From contig JAUCSE010000026.1 in assembly GCA_030445275.1 (NCBI GenBank), positions 1 to 64,000 of the forward strand: a stretch of 64,000 bases of DNA, in the 5' to 3' direction. Source of the DNA: Mucilaginibacter sp. Its GTDB lineage: Bacteria; Bacteroidota; Bacteroidia; Sphingobacteriales; Sphingobacteriaceae. The translations under genes and the position numbers were made by a program. How positions within the stretch are numbered: the stretch's first letter is position 1; every line of letters starts with the position of its first letter. This document shows, piece by piece, positions 44,434 to 52,262 of the stretch. The notes under the pieces were generated by a model. The model saw only the letters and a program-made list of their open reading frames with translations. It was not told the origin of the DNA and searched no databases.

Positions 44434-44441
44434 TACCTTTG
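44434..44441 (+). promoter_or_regulatory. -7 box of engB
   Basis: TACCTTTG, a full TAnnTTTG match, ends four bases before the engB ATG at 44446. Transcription would begin at or very near the start codon. Confidence 0.5.
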
Positions 44442-44445
44442 TAGC

Positions 44446-45069
44446 ATGATTGTTAAATCGGCCGAATTTATTTGCAGCAATACCCAGATATCCAAACTGC
44501 CGCCACCGGTAAAAGCGGAGTACGCTTTTATTGGGCGCTCAAATGTGGGTAAATCATCCCTTATCAATATGCTTACCGCAAAAAAGGGACTGGCCAAAAC
44601 ATCGCAAACACCGGGTAAAACTCAGCTCATTAATCATTTTTACATTAACGAAAGCTGGTACATTGTGGATTTGCCTGGCTACGGTTATGCAAGAGCCTCT
44701 AAAACAAATAAAGCCAATTGGAGTAAGTTTATACACACCTATCTGGATAAGCGCGAAAGTTTGCAATGCGTAATGGTACTGATAGACAGCCGCCTGGAGC
44801 CGCAAAAAATCGACCTGGAGTTTTGTAACTGGCTGGGTGAAAAAGGCTTGTCGTTCGTATTGGTATTTACCAAAGCTGACAAACAGTCCTCCGTAAAAAC
44901 GGATCAAAATATCGCCAAATTTAAAAAAGCCTTGTTAGCTAGTTTTGAAGAAGCGCCCCACTATTTCGTTACCTCATCAGAAACACAACTGGGCAGGGAT
45001 GAGATACTGGCTTTTATTGATAATATTAATAAGGATTTTGTAGTGCCATTTTTTGAACCAAGAGATTAA
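44446..45069 (+). CDS. engB: Ribosome biogenesis GTP-binding protein EngB/YsxC
   Basis: 207 residues. GTPase motifs are G1 GRSNVGKSSLI (residues 30-40), G2 near KTSQTPGKTQ, G3 DLPGYG and G4 FTKADK. The family helps assemble the large ribosomal subunit and is usually essential. The downstream UbiA gene starts six bases later. A -7 box directly abuts the start. Confidence 0.95.
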   Translation: MIVKSAEFICSNTQISKLPPPVKAEYAFIGRSNVGKSSLINMLTAKKGLAKTSQTPGKTQLINHFYINESWYIVDLPGYGYARASKTNKANWSKFIHTYLDKRESLQCVMVLIDSRLEPQKIDLEFCNWLGEKGLSFVLVFTKADKQSSVKTDQNIAKFKKALLASFEEAPHYFVTSSETQLGRDEILAFIDNINKDFVVPFFEPRD

Positions 45070-45075
45070 TTATAA

Positions 45076-45930
45076 ATGAAAAAATACCTTTCATTAGTAA
45101 CATTTGCGCATACCATTTTTGCCATGCCTTTTGCCTTTATCGGCTTCTTTTTGGCCGTTACCACTACACAGCATCAGTTTGATTGGCTTAAGCTGGTTTT
45201 AATGGTATTATGTATGGTGTTTGCCCGCAACTCGGCCATGGCATTTAACCGCTACCTGGATAGAGACATTGACGCGCAGAACCCACGCACCAAACAGCGT
45301 GATATTCCTTCGGGCAGCATCAGCGCTGCAGCCGCCTTAACTTTTACATTGGTTAACTGCGGACTGTTTATTGCAGCTACTTGGTTTATCAATCCTTTAT
45401 GTTTTTATTTATCGCCGGTTGCTTTGTTTGTGGTGCTGGGTTACAGCGCTACCAAACGATTCACCGCACTATGTCATTTGGTTTTAGGGCTGGGATTATC
45501 ACTTGCCCCTATCGGCGCTTATCTGGTAGTAACCGGGGCGTTTGCTTTAACTCCATTATTCTTCTCGCTTTCGGTTTTATGCTGGGTAAGTGGCTTTGAT
45601 ATTATATATGCCCTGCAAGACGAAGATTTTGACCGCAACCAACACCTACACTCTATCCCAGCCTATATGGGTAAGATAAATGCTTTAAGATTATCTACCT
45701 TTTTGCATGTGCTTTCGGCAGCGTTTATTATGATGCCTGTATTTTTTACGCATGTAGGTTTCCTGTATTATATAGGTATCGTATTTTTCTGCGCTATGCT
45801 CATTTATCAGCACCTGCTGGTAAAACCTAATGATTTGAGCCGTGTAAACTTTGCCTTTATGACCACCAATGGAATTGCCAGCGTGGTATTTGCCGCGTTG
45901 TTTTTATTAGACAGGCTATGGATACATTAA
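45076..45930 (+). CDS. UbiA-family prenyltransferase
   Basis: 284 residues, about eight helices. The two magnesium-diphosphate motifs are N58-x3-D62-x3-D66 in NRYLDRDIDAQNPRTKQRDIPSG and DEDFD in YALQDEDFDRN. These are the features of 4-hydroxybenzoate/menaquinone-type prenyltransferases. In futalosine-pathway organisms a similar protein (MqnP) is used; here menG is 4 kb away, so a quinone role is likely but the aromatic substrate is not fixed. It overlaps the Crp-type regulator by 13 bases. Confidence 0.88.
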   Translation: MKKYLSLVTFAHTIFAMPFAFIGFFLAVTTTQHQFDWLKLVLMVLCMVFARNSAMAFNRYLDRDIDAQNPRTKQRDIPSGSISAAAALTFTLVNCGLFIAATWFINPLCFYLSPVALFVVLGYSATKRFTALCHLVLGLGLSLAPIGAYLVVTGAFALTPLFFSLSVLCWVSGFDIIYALQDEDFDRNQHLHSIPAYMGKINALRLSTFLHVLSAAFIMMPVFFTHVGFLYYIGIVFFCAMLIYQHLLVKPNDLSRVNFAFMTTNGIASVVFAALFLLDRLWIH

Positions 45931-46523
45931 CTGCACTTAACAAATTCAGAGAACATGTAGCCATATTTGTTCCGCTAAATGATGCAGAATGGCGGGCTTT
46001 AGTGCCATACCTGGAGGTAAGTACGCTTAAGAAAAAGAAAAACTTTGCCGAGCCCCATAAAATATGTAATCATATAGCCCTTGTGGTAAAAGGGTCCGTA
46101 CGATTTTTTCATGTTAAAGATGGCGAAGAAATTACCGGTTACTTCAGTTTCGAAAACGAATTTGCAACTTCATATAAAAGCTTTTTAACCCGTGAGCCTG
46201 GTATCAACTATATACAAACCCTGGAAGATACACAGTTGGTAACCCTGAGTTATAATGCGATGCAGCAAATTTATGACGACCAACTAATAGGGAAGAAAAT
46301 GGAACGTTTTGGCAGGTTGATAGCCGAACATTACTTGATCTGCTATGAAGACCGTGTGGCGTCATTCATTACTCAAACACCCGAAGAACGTTACAACAAA
46401 CTATTGGAAACTGGCGGCGAAGTTTTACAGCGCATCCCTCAGCATTATGTGGCTAATTTTTTAGGAATAACCCCAGTTTCATTATCGCGCATCCGCAGGC
46501 GGATCATGAAGATAAGCGCATAA
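45918..46523 (+). CDS. Crp/Fnr-family transcriptional regulator
   Basis: 201 residues. The N-terminal cyclic-nucleotide-binding fold (KKKNFAEPHKICNHIALVVKGSVRFFHVKDGEEITGYF) lacks the full phosphate-binding RTA motif of Crp, so it may not bind cAMP. The C-terminal helix-turn-helix is short (QHYVANFLGITPVSLSRIRRRIMK). No FNR-type cysteine cluster. It starts within the ubiA 3' end, implying coupled translation. Confidence 0.87.
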   Translation: MDTLTALNKFREHVAIFVPLNDAEWRALVPYLEVSTLKKKKNFAEPHKICNHIALVVKGSVRFFHVKDGEEITGYFSFENEFATSYKSFLTREPGINYIQTLEDTQLVTLSYNAMQQIYDDQLIGKKMERFGRLIAEHYLICYEDRVASFITQTPEERYNKLLETGGEVLQRIPQHYVANFLGITPVSLSRIRRRIMKISA

Positions 46524-46540
46524 TTGAAGCCAAAAGCTTA

Positions 46541-46636
46541 AAGCTATCTTCTAAATCCGAATCTCTAATTTCTAAATCCTAAACTTTAAATTAAATAAAT
46601 CCGAACTCGAACATCCGAATTCCGAAATCTCCCAAA
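46541..46636. repeat. Short-word array (AAATCCGAATC type)
   Basis: CTAAATCCGAATCTCTAATT, TCTAAATCCTAAACTTTAAA, then AAATCCGAACTCGAACATCC and GAATTCCGAAATCTCCC. Repetition of ATCCGAA words upstream of the -7 box at 46677. Confidence 0.6.
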
Positions 46637-46676
46637 TTCTTATCTTTTGTTAACGTTCTGATTTTCACAGGACCAG

Positions 46677-46684
46677 TACCTTTG
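46677..46684 (+). promoter_or_regulatory. -7 box of the epimerase gene
   Basis: TACCTTTG, full TAnnTTTG match, 22 bases before the ATG at 46707. The nearest upstream TTG is 27 bases away. Confidence 0.45.
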
Positions 46685-46706
46685 GTATATACAAAACGAA
46701 AAAGAT

Positions 46707-47639
46707 ATGCACACTATATTAGGAGCCGGCGGCCCAGTGGCCAATGCCCTCACCCTCGAATTAATCAATAACAACGAAACCGTTCGCTTAGTTAGCCGCA
46801 AACCGATACAAATTACATCTCCAAACGTAACCTGGCAAAAAGCCGATCTGTTAAACTACGACGAAGTTTTGCAGGCATCTATTGGTTCAACAGTAATTTA
46901 CCTTTGTGCCGGTTTAGTTTATGACGCTGATATATGGCAACAGCAATGGCCTGTTATTATGCAAAACGTAATAAACGTAACCAAAGCAACAGGTGCACGC
47001 CTTATATTTTTTGATAATGTTTATATGTACGGTCTGGTAAAAAGCTCGATGACCGAAGATACCCCTTACCACCCAAGCAGCAAAAAAGGTGAAGTTCGTG
47101 TAGGTATAGCCAATACGTTAATGGCCGAAGTTAAAGCAGGCAACATCAGAGCCACTATTGCCCGCGCACCCGATTTTTATGGTACCGATTCAACCAATAG
47201 CTTTGTTGACATGATGGTGCTGAGCAAATACGCTAAAAATGAATCGGCTCAATGGATGGGAGATCCTAATACCAAACACAACTATATTTACATCCCTGAT
47301 GCTGCCAAAGCCGTGTTTATGCTGGGGCAAAATCCGGAGGGTGATAACCAGATCTGGCACCTGCCCACCGCACCTGCCATAACAGGTAAGCAGTTGCTGG
47401 ATATTGCCGCCAGCATTTACAAAGTTAAACCCCGGTACATACGTCTTTACAAATTTATGCTGCGGCTTATCGGCTTATTTAACAAACTGATAATGGGCAT
47501 GGTAGAAATGTATTACCAGACCGATCACGATTACATTTTTGACAGCAGCAAATTTGAAAAGGCGTTTAATTTTAAACCAACCAGTTATGAGGATGGTATA
47601 AAGCAAATGTCAGAAACACTATATAAACCATCTTTTTAA
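46707..47639 (+). CDS. NAD-dependent epimerase/dehydratase-type protein
   Basis: 310 residues. The nucleotide motif is GAGGPVA at residues 6-12, as in atypical extended SDRs, followed by SRKPIQI, a substrate segment FFDNVYMYGLVKSSMTEDTP and NYIYIPDAAKAVFMLG. The canonical YxxxK is replaced by a PYHPSSKKGEVR-type stretch, so classic epimerase chemistry is doubtful. NAD(P)-binding, cytosolic; substrate unknown. Confidence 0.83.
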   Translation: MHTILGAGGPVANALTLELINNNETVRLVSRKPIQITSPNVTWQKADLLNYDEVLQASIGSTVIYLCAGLVYDADIWQQQWPVIMQNVINVTKATGARLIFFDNVYMYGLVKSSMTEDTPYHPSSKKGEVRVGIANTLMAEVKAGNIRATIARAPDFYGTDSTNSFVDMMVLSKYAKNESAQWMGDPNTKHNYIYIPDAAKAVFMLGQNPEGDNQIWHLPTAPAITGKQLLDIAASIYKVKPRYIRLYKFMLRLIGLFNKLIMGMVEMYYQTDHDYIFDSSKFEKAFNFKPTSYEDGIKQMSETLYKPSF

Positions 47640-47801
47640 TAAAGATATACAGGAAACCGGTGGCTATGAAAAAGCTATTCTGCTTAACTAATAGTTTCCG
47701 GTTTTAAACCCATGTATTGTATTCTACAATATTACCCTGTGGTAACAATTGATGTGATAATTGCAGCTAATTTCAACCTTTATAATTTTATCCTTATTAT
47801 T

Positions 47802-48623
47802 ATGAAAACCATATTAGCTGCAACCAATTATACAGATCTGGCCGAAAACGCCGTTTCCTGGGCCGCTGGCATAGCCCGTTTAAACAAGCATAAAGTAATT
47901 CTTTTGAATGATTTCACGATCTCTGTACACGTAGAGAACGCGCGTCTTTCGGCCGAACATGTGGAAGAAATGATAGAAGCCAACAGGCTGCTCCTGGAGT
48001 CAAAAGCATTATTACTTGCTGATGAATATGGCATCGAAACAGTAGCCAAGGCTACCTTTTCTTTTATAGAGAATGCCATTAAGGAAGTAGTTGCCGAATA
48101 TCAACCAGAGTTCATTGTGATGGGCATGGAAGAAAAATCATTAGAACAGGAGCTTTTAGGAAATACCACGACATCAATCATCAAAAAGCTGCGTATCCCG
48201 GTGTTGGCTGTTCCTGCCCATGTAAAGTTCAGCGTTCCTAAAAAGGTGCTTTTTGCTTGCGATGTACTGAACGGGGTTTCTGAGGAGATCCTGGCCCAGG
48301 TTAAGGAGGTTGCTTTGGTTACAAAGGCCGAAATAGAAATACTGTTAATTAACCAAACTGTGGAGGAACTGCAAAAAGCGGGTGCAGATGCGAGCGCGTT
48401 AAATCGCATTGACGACGGACTTGAGGGTATTGATTATTACTATAAAAATGTCAAATCCGACTCTATTATAAACGGAATAGCCAAAGAGATCAAAAAAATG
48501 GGTGCCGACCTTTTAATTATGGTTCCCGAGCAGCACGGCTTTTGGGGCTCCATGGTACACCGTAGCAAAACACGCATCATGGCATCAGGCTTAAATATTC
48601 CTTTATATTCAATTCCTGTTTAA
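47802..48623 (+). CDS. Universal stress protein with two UspA domains
   Basis: 273 residues from the ATG at 47802 (MKTILAATNYTDLAENAVSWAAGIA). The first UspA domain ends near FIVMGMEEKS and LLGNTTTSIIKKLRIPVLAVP; the second runs from KKVLFACDVLN to LIMVPEQHGFWGSMVHRSKTRIMASGLNIPLYSIP. Only partial ATP-binding glycine motifs are visible. The frame is open to 47712 upstream, but those 30 residues are a hydrophobic, low-complexity translation and are excluded. Confidence 0.87.
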   Translation: MKTILAATNYTDLAENAVSWAAGIARLNKHKVILLNDFTISVHVENARLSAEHVEEMIEANRLLLESKALLLADEYGIETVAKATFSFIENAIKEVVAEYQPEFIVMGMEEKSLEQELLGNTTTSIIKKLRIPVLAVPAHVKFSVPKKVLFACDVLNGVSEEILAQVKEVALVTKAEIEILLINQTVEELQKAGADASALNRIDDGLEGIDYYYKNVKSDSIINGIAKEIKKMGADLLIMVPEQHGFWGSMVHRSKTRIMASGLNIPLYSIPV

Positions 48624-48718
48624 ATACCCACCAGGGAGCCAGAAAAGATTTCAAGCCCTTAATTACAAAGTCCGGGAGATGTAAATTTTACACCTTTCGG
48701 ATTTTTAGCTTTTATTTA

Positions 48719-48775
48719 TTTGCACATCTACATCCATAATCTGCACATTTGCATATACGCATATCTGCACATTGA
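48719..48775. repeat. Short-word array (TTTGCACATCTGCACAT type)
   Basis: TTTGCACATCTACATCC, ATAATCTGCACATTTGCATA and TACGCATATCTGCACATTG. The same words make up the array at 38590-38774. It ends six bases before the M3 peptidase ATG. Confidence 0.7.
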
Positions 48776-48781
48776 ATAATT

Positions 48782-50485
48782 ATGATCCACAAAAAAACAA
48801 GAACATATATCCCGGCTACGCTCGATATTAAATGGAAAAACCTGGAACCTATCTATAAAGAACTGCTTGATCGCCCTATCAATTCCGTTGAAGAACTGGA
48901 AAAATGGCTACATGATAAAAGTGAACTGGAAGCCGCTTTAGAGGAGGATTTTGCCTGGCGCTATATCCGCATGACCTGTGATACCACCAGCGAAGAGCTT
49001 TTACAAAACTTCCAGTACTTTGCTACTGAAATTGAGCCCAAAATGGCTCCGTACAGCAACGAATTGAATAAAAAGCTGGTAGCCAGCGAATGGGTAAATA
49101 AGTTAGACAGCGAAAAATACTTCATCTTTTTGCGTGCTGTTAAAAAAGCGCTTGAATTGTTCAGGGAAGAGAACATTCCGGTACAAACCCAGATACAGGT
49201 TGAACAACAAAAGTACCAGTCGATCACCGGCGCCATGTCAATTCATATTGACGATAAGGAATTTACTTTAGAACAAGCTTCCGTATTTTTAAAAGGAGTT
49301 GACCAGGTTAAACGTCATGAGGTTTGGGAAAAGATAACCAAACGCAGGTTACAGGATAAAGATCAGCTGAATGAACTGTTTGATCACCTCCGCAAGTTAA
49401 GGCATACTGTAGCTACCAATGCAGGCTTTGAAAACTTTAGGGACTATATGTTCCAGGCATTAGGCCGGTTTGACTATACACCGCAGGATTGCTATGCTTT
49501 TCATGCCGCTATTGAAACCGAAATTGTACCCATACTACGCGAACAAGCCGAAAAACGTAGAGAAGCGCTTGACCTGCCCGAGTTAAAACCCTGGGATATG
49601 GATGTTGATATATCAGGCAAACCTGCCTTAAAACCATTTAACAATGGTAACGAGCTGATCGAAAAATCAATCCAATGTTTCAGCAATATTAACCGTTACC
49701 TGGGCGAGCGTTTGGAGATCATGAAAGATAATAACCTTTTTGATGTGGAGAGCCGTAAAGGTAAAGCACCAGGTGGTTATAACTATCCGCTATCAGAAAC
49801 CGGCGCGCCATTCATTTTTATGAACTCGGCCAATACCTTCCGTGACCTGACTACCATGGTACACGAAGGCGGGCACGCAGTACACACCTTTTTAACTGCC
49901 GATTTGGAGTTAAACGACTTTAAACATTGTCCGTCGGAAGTGGCAGAGTTGGCTTCCATGTCGATGGAATTGATATCGATGGATAACTGGAACGTATTTT
50001 TTGATAACGAAGAGGACCTGAAACGTGCCAAGCGTGATCAGCTTTTTGATGTGCTAAAAACGCTGCCCTGGGTAGCCGTAATCGATCAGTTTCAGCATTG
50101 GATATACACCAACCCTGATCATACCGATGCCGAGCGCACCGAGGCGTGGATCAAGATCTATGAACCATTTGGTGCTGGCTTTGTTGACTGGAGCGAACAC
50201 CCGGATGCCGAAGCCAATTTATGGCAAAAACAACTGCATATTTTCGAAGTGCCATTTTACTATATTGAATATGGTATGGCCCAATTAGGAGCCATTGCCG
50301 TATGGAAAAACTATAAGGAAAATCCTGAAAAAGGTTTGCAGCAATACCTTGATGCCCTAAAATTGGGCTATACCAAAACCATCAAAGAAATTTACGAAAC
50401 AGCAGGCATCAAATTTGATTTCAGCGCCGCTTATGTAAAGGAACTTGCCAGTTTTGTAAAAGCCGAAATGGATAAACTGGATTAA
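48782..50485 (+). CDS. M3-family oligoendopeptidase (PepF-like)
   Basis: 567 residues. The zinc-binding motif is H361-E362-G-G-H365 in MVHEGGHAVHTF, with the third ligand a Glu in CPSEVAELASMSMELI about 25 residues on. The preceding RKGKAPGGYNYPLSETGAPFIFMN and the late FYYIEYGMAQLGAIAVW are family marks. It degrades oligopeptides, probably in the cytoplasm as no signal peptide is present. A terminator follows. Confidence 0.93.
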   Translation: MIHKKTRTYIPATLDIKWKNLEPIYKELLDRPINSVEELEKWLHDKSELEAALEEDFAWRYIRMTCDTTSEELLQNFQYFATEIEPKMAPYSNELNKKLVASEWVNKLDSEKYFIFLRAVKKALELFREENIPVQTQIQVEQQKYQSITGAMSIHIDDKEFTLEQASVFLKGVDQVKRHEVWEKITKRRLQDKDQLNELFDHLRKLRHTVATNAGFENFRDYMFQALGRFDYTPQDCYAFHAAIETEIVPILREQAEKRREALDLPELKPWDMDVDISGKPALKPFNNGNELIEKSIQCFSNINRYLGERLEIMKDNNLFDVESRKGKAPGGYNYPLSETGAPFIFMNSANTFRDLTTMVHEGGHAVHTFLTADLELNDFKHCPSEVAELASMSMELISMDNWNVFFDNEEDLKRAKRDQLFDVLKTLPWVAVIDQFQHWIYTNPDHTDAERTEAWIKIYEPFGAGFVDWSEHPDAEANLWQKQLHIFEVPFYYIEYGMAQLGAIAVWKNYKENPEKGLQQYLDALKLGYTKTIKEIYETAGIKFDFSAAYVKELASFVKAEMDKLD

Positions 50486-50505
50486 AAACTTAACCCATAA
50501 AGCTC

Positions 50506-50537
50506 AAAGAGCTGCCTTTCGGGCAGCTCTTTTTATT
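50506..50537 (+). terminator. Rho-independent terminator of the M3 peptidase gene
   Basis: AGAGCTGCC and GGCAGCTCT pair with a short TTTCG loop, followed by TTTTTATT, 22 bases after the stop. Confidence 0.85.
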
Positions 50538-50668
50538 AAGGAGCTGGTGAGCTTATACCATGTTTTATTAACCCGTATCATTTTGATTATCAATATCATA
50601 AAAAGGTCAGAAAACTCACTGGCAAGCATTTATTAAAACTAATTGCCCTTTCATAGGTTTAAATAACT

Positions 50669-51337
50669 ATGAAAAAGATAATTTTAAGTTTAACATTTAT
50701 ATTGTTTGCCGCTTTCGGTTTTAGCCAAGCGCTTAAGCCGGTAAAAATAGATAGCCTTGTTACGGTATCATTACCTAAGGGCTTTACTAAAAAAGATACT
50801 TTAGGTCAGCAGATATTTACTGGCTCCAGTAGCATGGGCTATATAGTGGTTATACGTTCTAAAAATGCTCCCAATAATAAACCATTAGACAAGGAAAGAG
50901 ACCTGAACCAGGTTCTTAAAACCTATATTGATGGTATACAGAAACAGTCTCGTACCGGCAGCGTAATGTACCCGCGTGATACCACCATTGGTACGCTTAA
51001 AGCCAAGGTATTTACTCTGCGGATAGATAACAGTGGTTCTACCGGCGAATCTCCGCAGCTAAAGAGCTTTATACTGATATACACCCAGGATGTAACCTAT
51101 ACTTTTGAATATAACTACCCTGAGCAAAGGGCAGAATTGGTTAAAGCCGAACTAAATGCATTTTCAAGCTCGATCAAACTGGCTCCTGACCTGAAACGTA
51201 ATGATCAATATATATCAAACGCCAAAGGCTTGTCATTTGGTGCCAAGGTAGGCATATATGGTGGTATACCACTCGTAATCATTATTATCATGATCACGGT
51301 TATCCGCAGAAAAAAAAGATTGGCAGAGGAAGCTTAA
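50669..51337 (+). CDS. Hypothetical exported protein with C-terminal membrane anchor
   Basis: 222 residues, not recognised. The signal peptide MKKIILSLTFILFAAFGFSQ is followed by a soluble domain of about 165 residues (KIDSLVTVSLPKGFTKKDTLGQQIF, FTLRIDNSGSTGE, FILIYTQDVTYTFEYNYPE) and a single C-terminal helix (GIPLVIIIIMITVI) ending in RRKKRLAEEA. This predicts an inner-membrane protein with a periplasmic domain and a basic cytosolic tail. The domain pattern resembles a lipocalin/PsbP-like beta sheet but that is only an impression. Confidence 0.75.
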   Translation: MKKIILSLTFILFAAFGFSQALKPVKIDSLVTVSLPKGFTKKDTLGQQIFTGSSSMGYIVVIRSKNAPNNKPLDKERDLNQVLKTYIDGIQKQSRTGSVMYPRDTTIGTLKAKVFTLRIDNSGSTGESPQLKSFILIYTQDVTYTFEYNYPEQRAELVKAELNAFSSSIKLAPDLKRNDQYISNAKGLSFGAKVGIYGGIPLVIIIIMITVIRRKKRLAEEA

Positions 51338-51356
51338 TTGATTTTTAATAACTGAA

Positions 51357-51452
51357 GTCATGCAGAACTTGTTTCGTCATCCTACATGCTATGCTATAAA
51401 TCGTATAATGATCAACTTGTCCTGAGGGATCCTGAAACAAGTTCAGGATGAC
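51357..51452. repeat. Palindromic dispersed repeat, TGTCATnCTGA family, variant
   Basis: Left AAGTCATGCAGAACTTGTTT and right CCTGAAACAAGTTCAGGATG. The right half itself contains the small palindrome CCTGAAACAAGTTCAGG. Confidence 0.65.
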
Positions 51453-51470
51453 TTTGATCAATATTATTTA

Positions 51471-51503
51471 AGATTTACGAAGTTTAAAAAACTTCGTAAA
51501 TCT
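51471..51503. terminator. Perfect hairpin between convergent genes
   Basis: AGATTTACGAAGTTT and AACTTCGTAAATCT pair fully; core identical to 11882-11914. Likely end of both the hypothetical gene and the PAP2 gene. Confidence 0.5.
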
Positions 51504-51517
51504 GGTTAAAACGTTGA

Positions 51518-52183
51518 TTATTTACCCAGCGTTTTGATTAACCCCTTGTTCCACTTGCTACTATGTATAAATTGCTTACCATCAAGCCAGCTTAACCAAA
51601 ACACAGTAACTATTACCCCAATCACAGACCCGGCCATCACATCTTCAAAAAAGTGCTGGCTCAAATACATTCTGGAATAGCCCACTAACAGGGCAACCAA
51701 TAAGGCTGGTACTCCCCAGCCTTTATTTTTGGATAAATAAGTAATGACCACCGTAGCCGAAAATATAGAAACCGTATGGCCCGAAGGGAAGCTATGAAGT
51801 AACAAAATATACACTCCTTTAACAAAATGTATATGGCTCAGGTCATGGGCAAAATACGTTTTGGGTCTGGGAGCATCAAAAATATATTTTAATATTTGAG
51901 CCACTATACTGGTTACCGCATAACTGGAAGCCAGCAATAACGCTTTACGATAACTGAACAATGCTACCACAACAGATAAAGTAATGGCTGTAACTCCATC
52001 GCCAATATCTGTTATGTAAGGCGCTATGGCATCGGCCCAACTACTGTTTAACCCGTTCACCGCATAGTATATTTCCTCGCGGGTGTAGAGAAATTTTATA
52101 ATTAAACAGACACAAAGCACAACCAGATAAAGTATAAAAAACGGCCTTATCCTGTACAAAACATCTTTTATATTTATCTTCAT
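51518..52183 (-). CDS. PAP2-superfamily phosphatase
   Basis: 221 residues from the ATG at 52183 (MKINIKDVLY). About six helices and the three-part phosphatase signature: KYIFDAPRP, FPSGHT and SRMYLSQHFFEDV. It dephosphorylates lipid phosphates such as undecaprenyl diphosphate or phosphatidic acid on the outer side of the inner membrane. The longer frame from 52216 adds MHSISICLFCA, which I judge unlikely. Confidence 0.88.
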   Translation of the reverse strand: MKINIKDVLYRIRPFFILYLVVLCVCLIIKFLYTREEIYYAVNGLNSSWADAIAPYITDIGDGVTAITLSVVVALFSYRKALLLASSYAVTSIVAQILKYIFDAPRPKTYFAHDLSHIHFVKGVYILLLHSFPSGHTVSIFSATVVITYLSKNKGWGVPALLVALLVGYSRMYLSQHFFEDVMAGSVIGVIVTVFWLSWLDGKQFIHSSKWNKGLIKTLGK

Positions 52184-52225
52184 GGCGCAAAATAAGCATA
52201 TACTTATTGAATGCAAAAAAATGAT

Positions 52226-52233
52226 TATGTTTG
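52226..52233 (+). promoter_or_regulatory. -7 box of the APC permease
   Basis: TATGTTTG, full TAnnTTTG match 29 bases before the ATG at 52263. A TTG at 52207-52209 lies 16 bases upstream, slightly short spacing. Confidence 0.45.
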
Positions 52234-52262
52234 AATTGAGTTAGACCAATTAATTAGTTTGA

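Noticed and set aside
47712..47801. N-terminal extension of the universal stress protein
   Set aside because: Hydrophobic, low-complexity residues not part of the UspA fold; MKTILAATNYTD at 47802 is the natural start.
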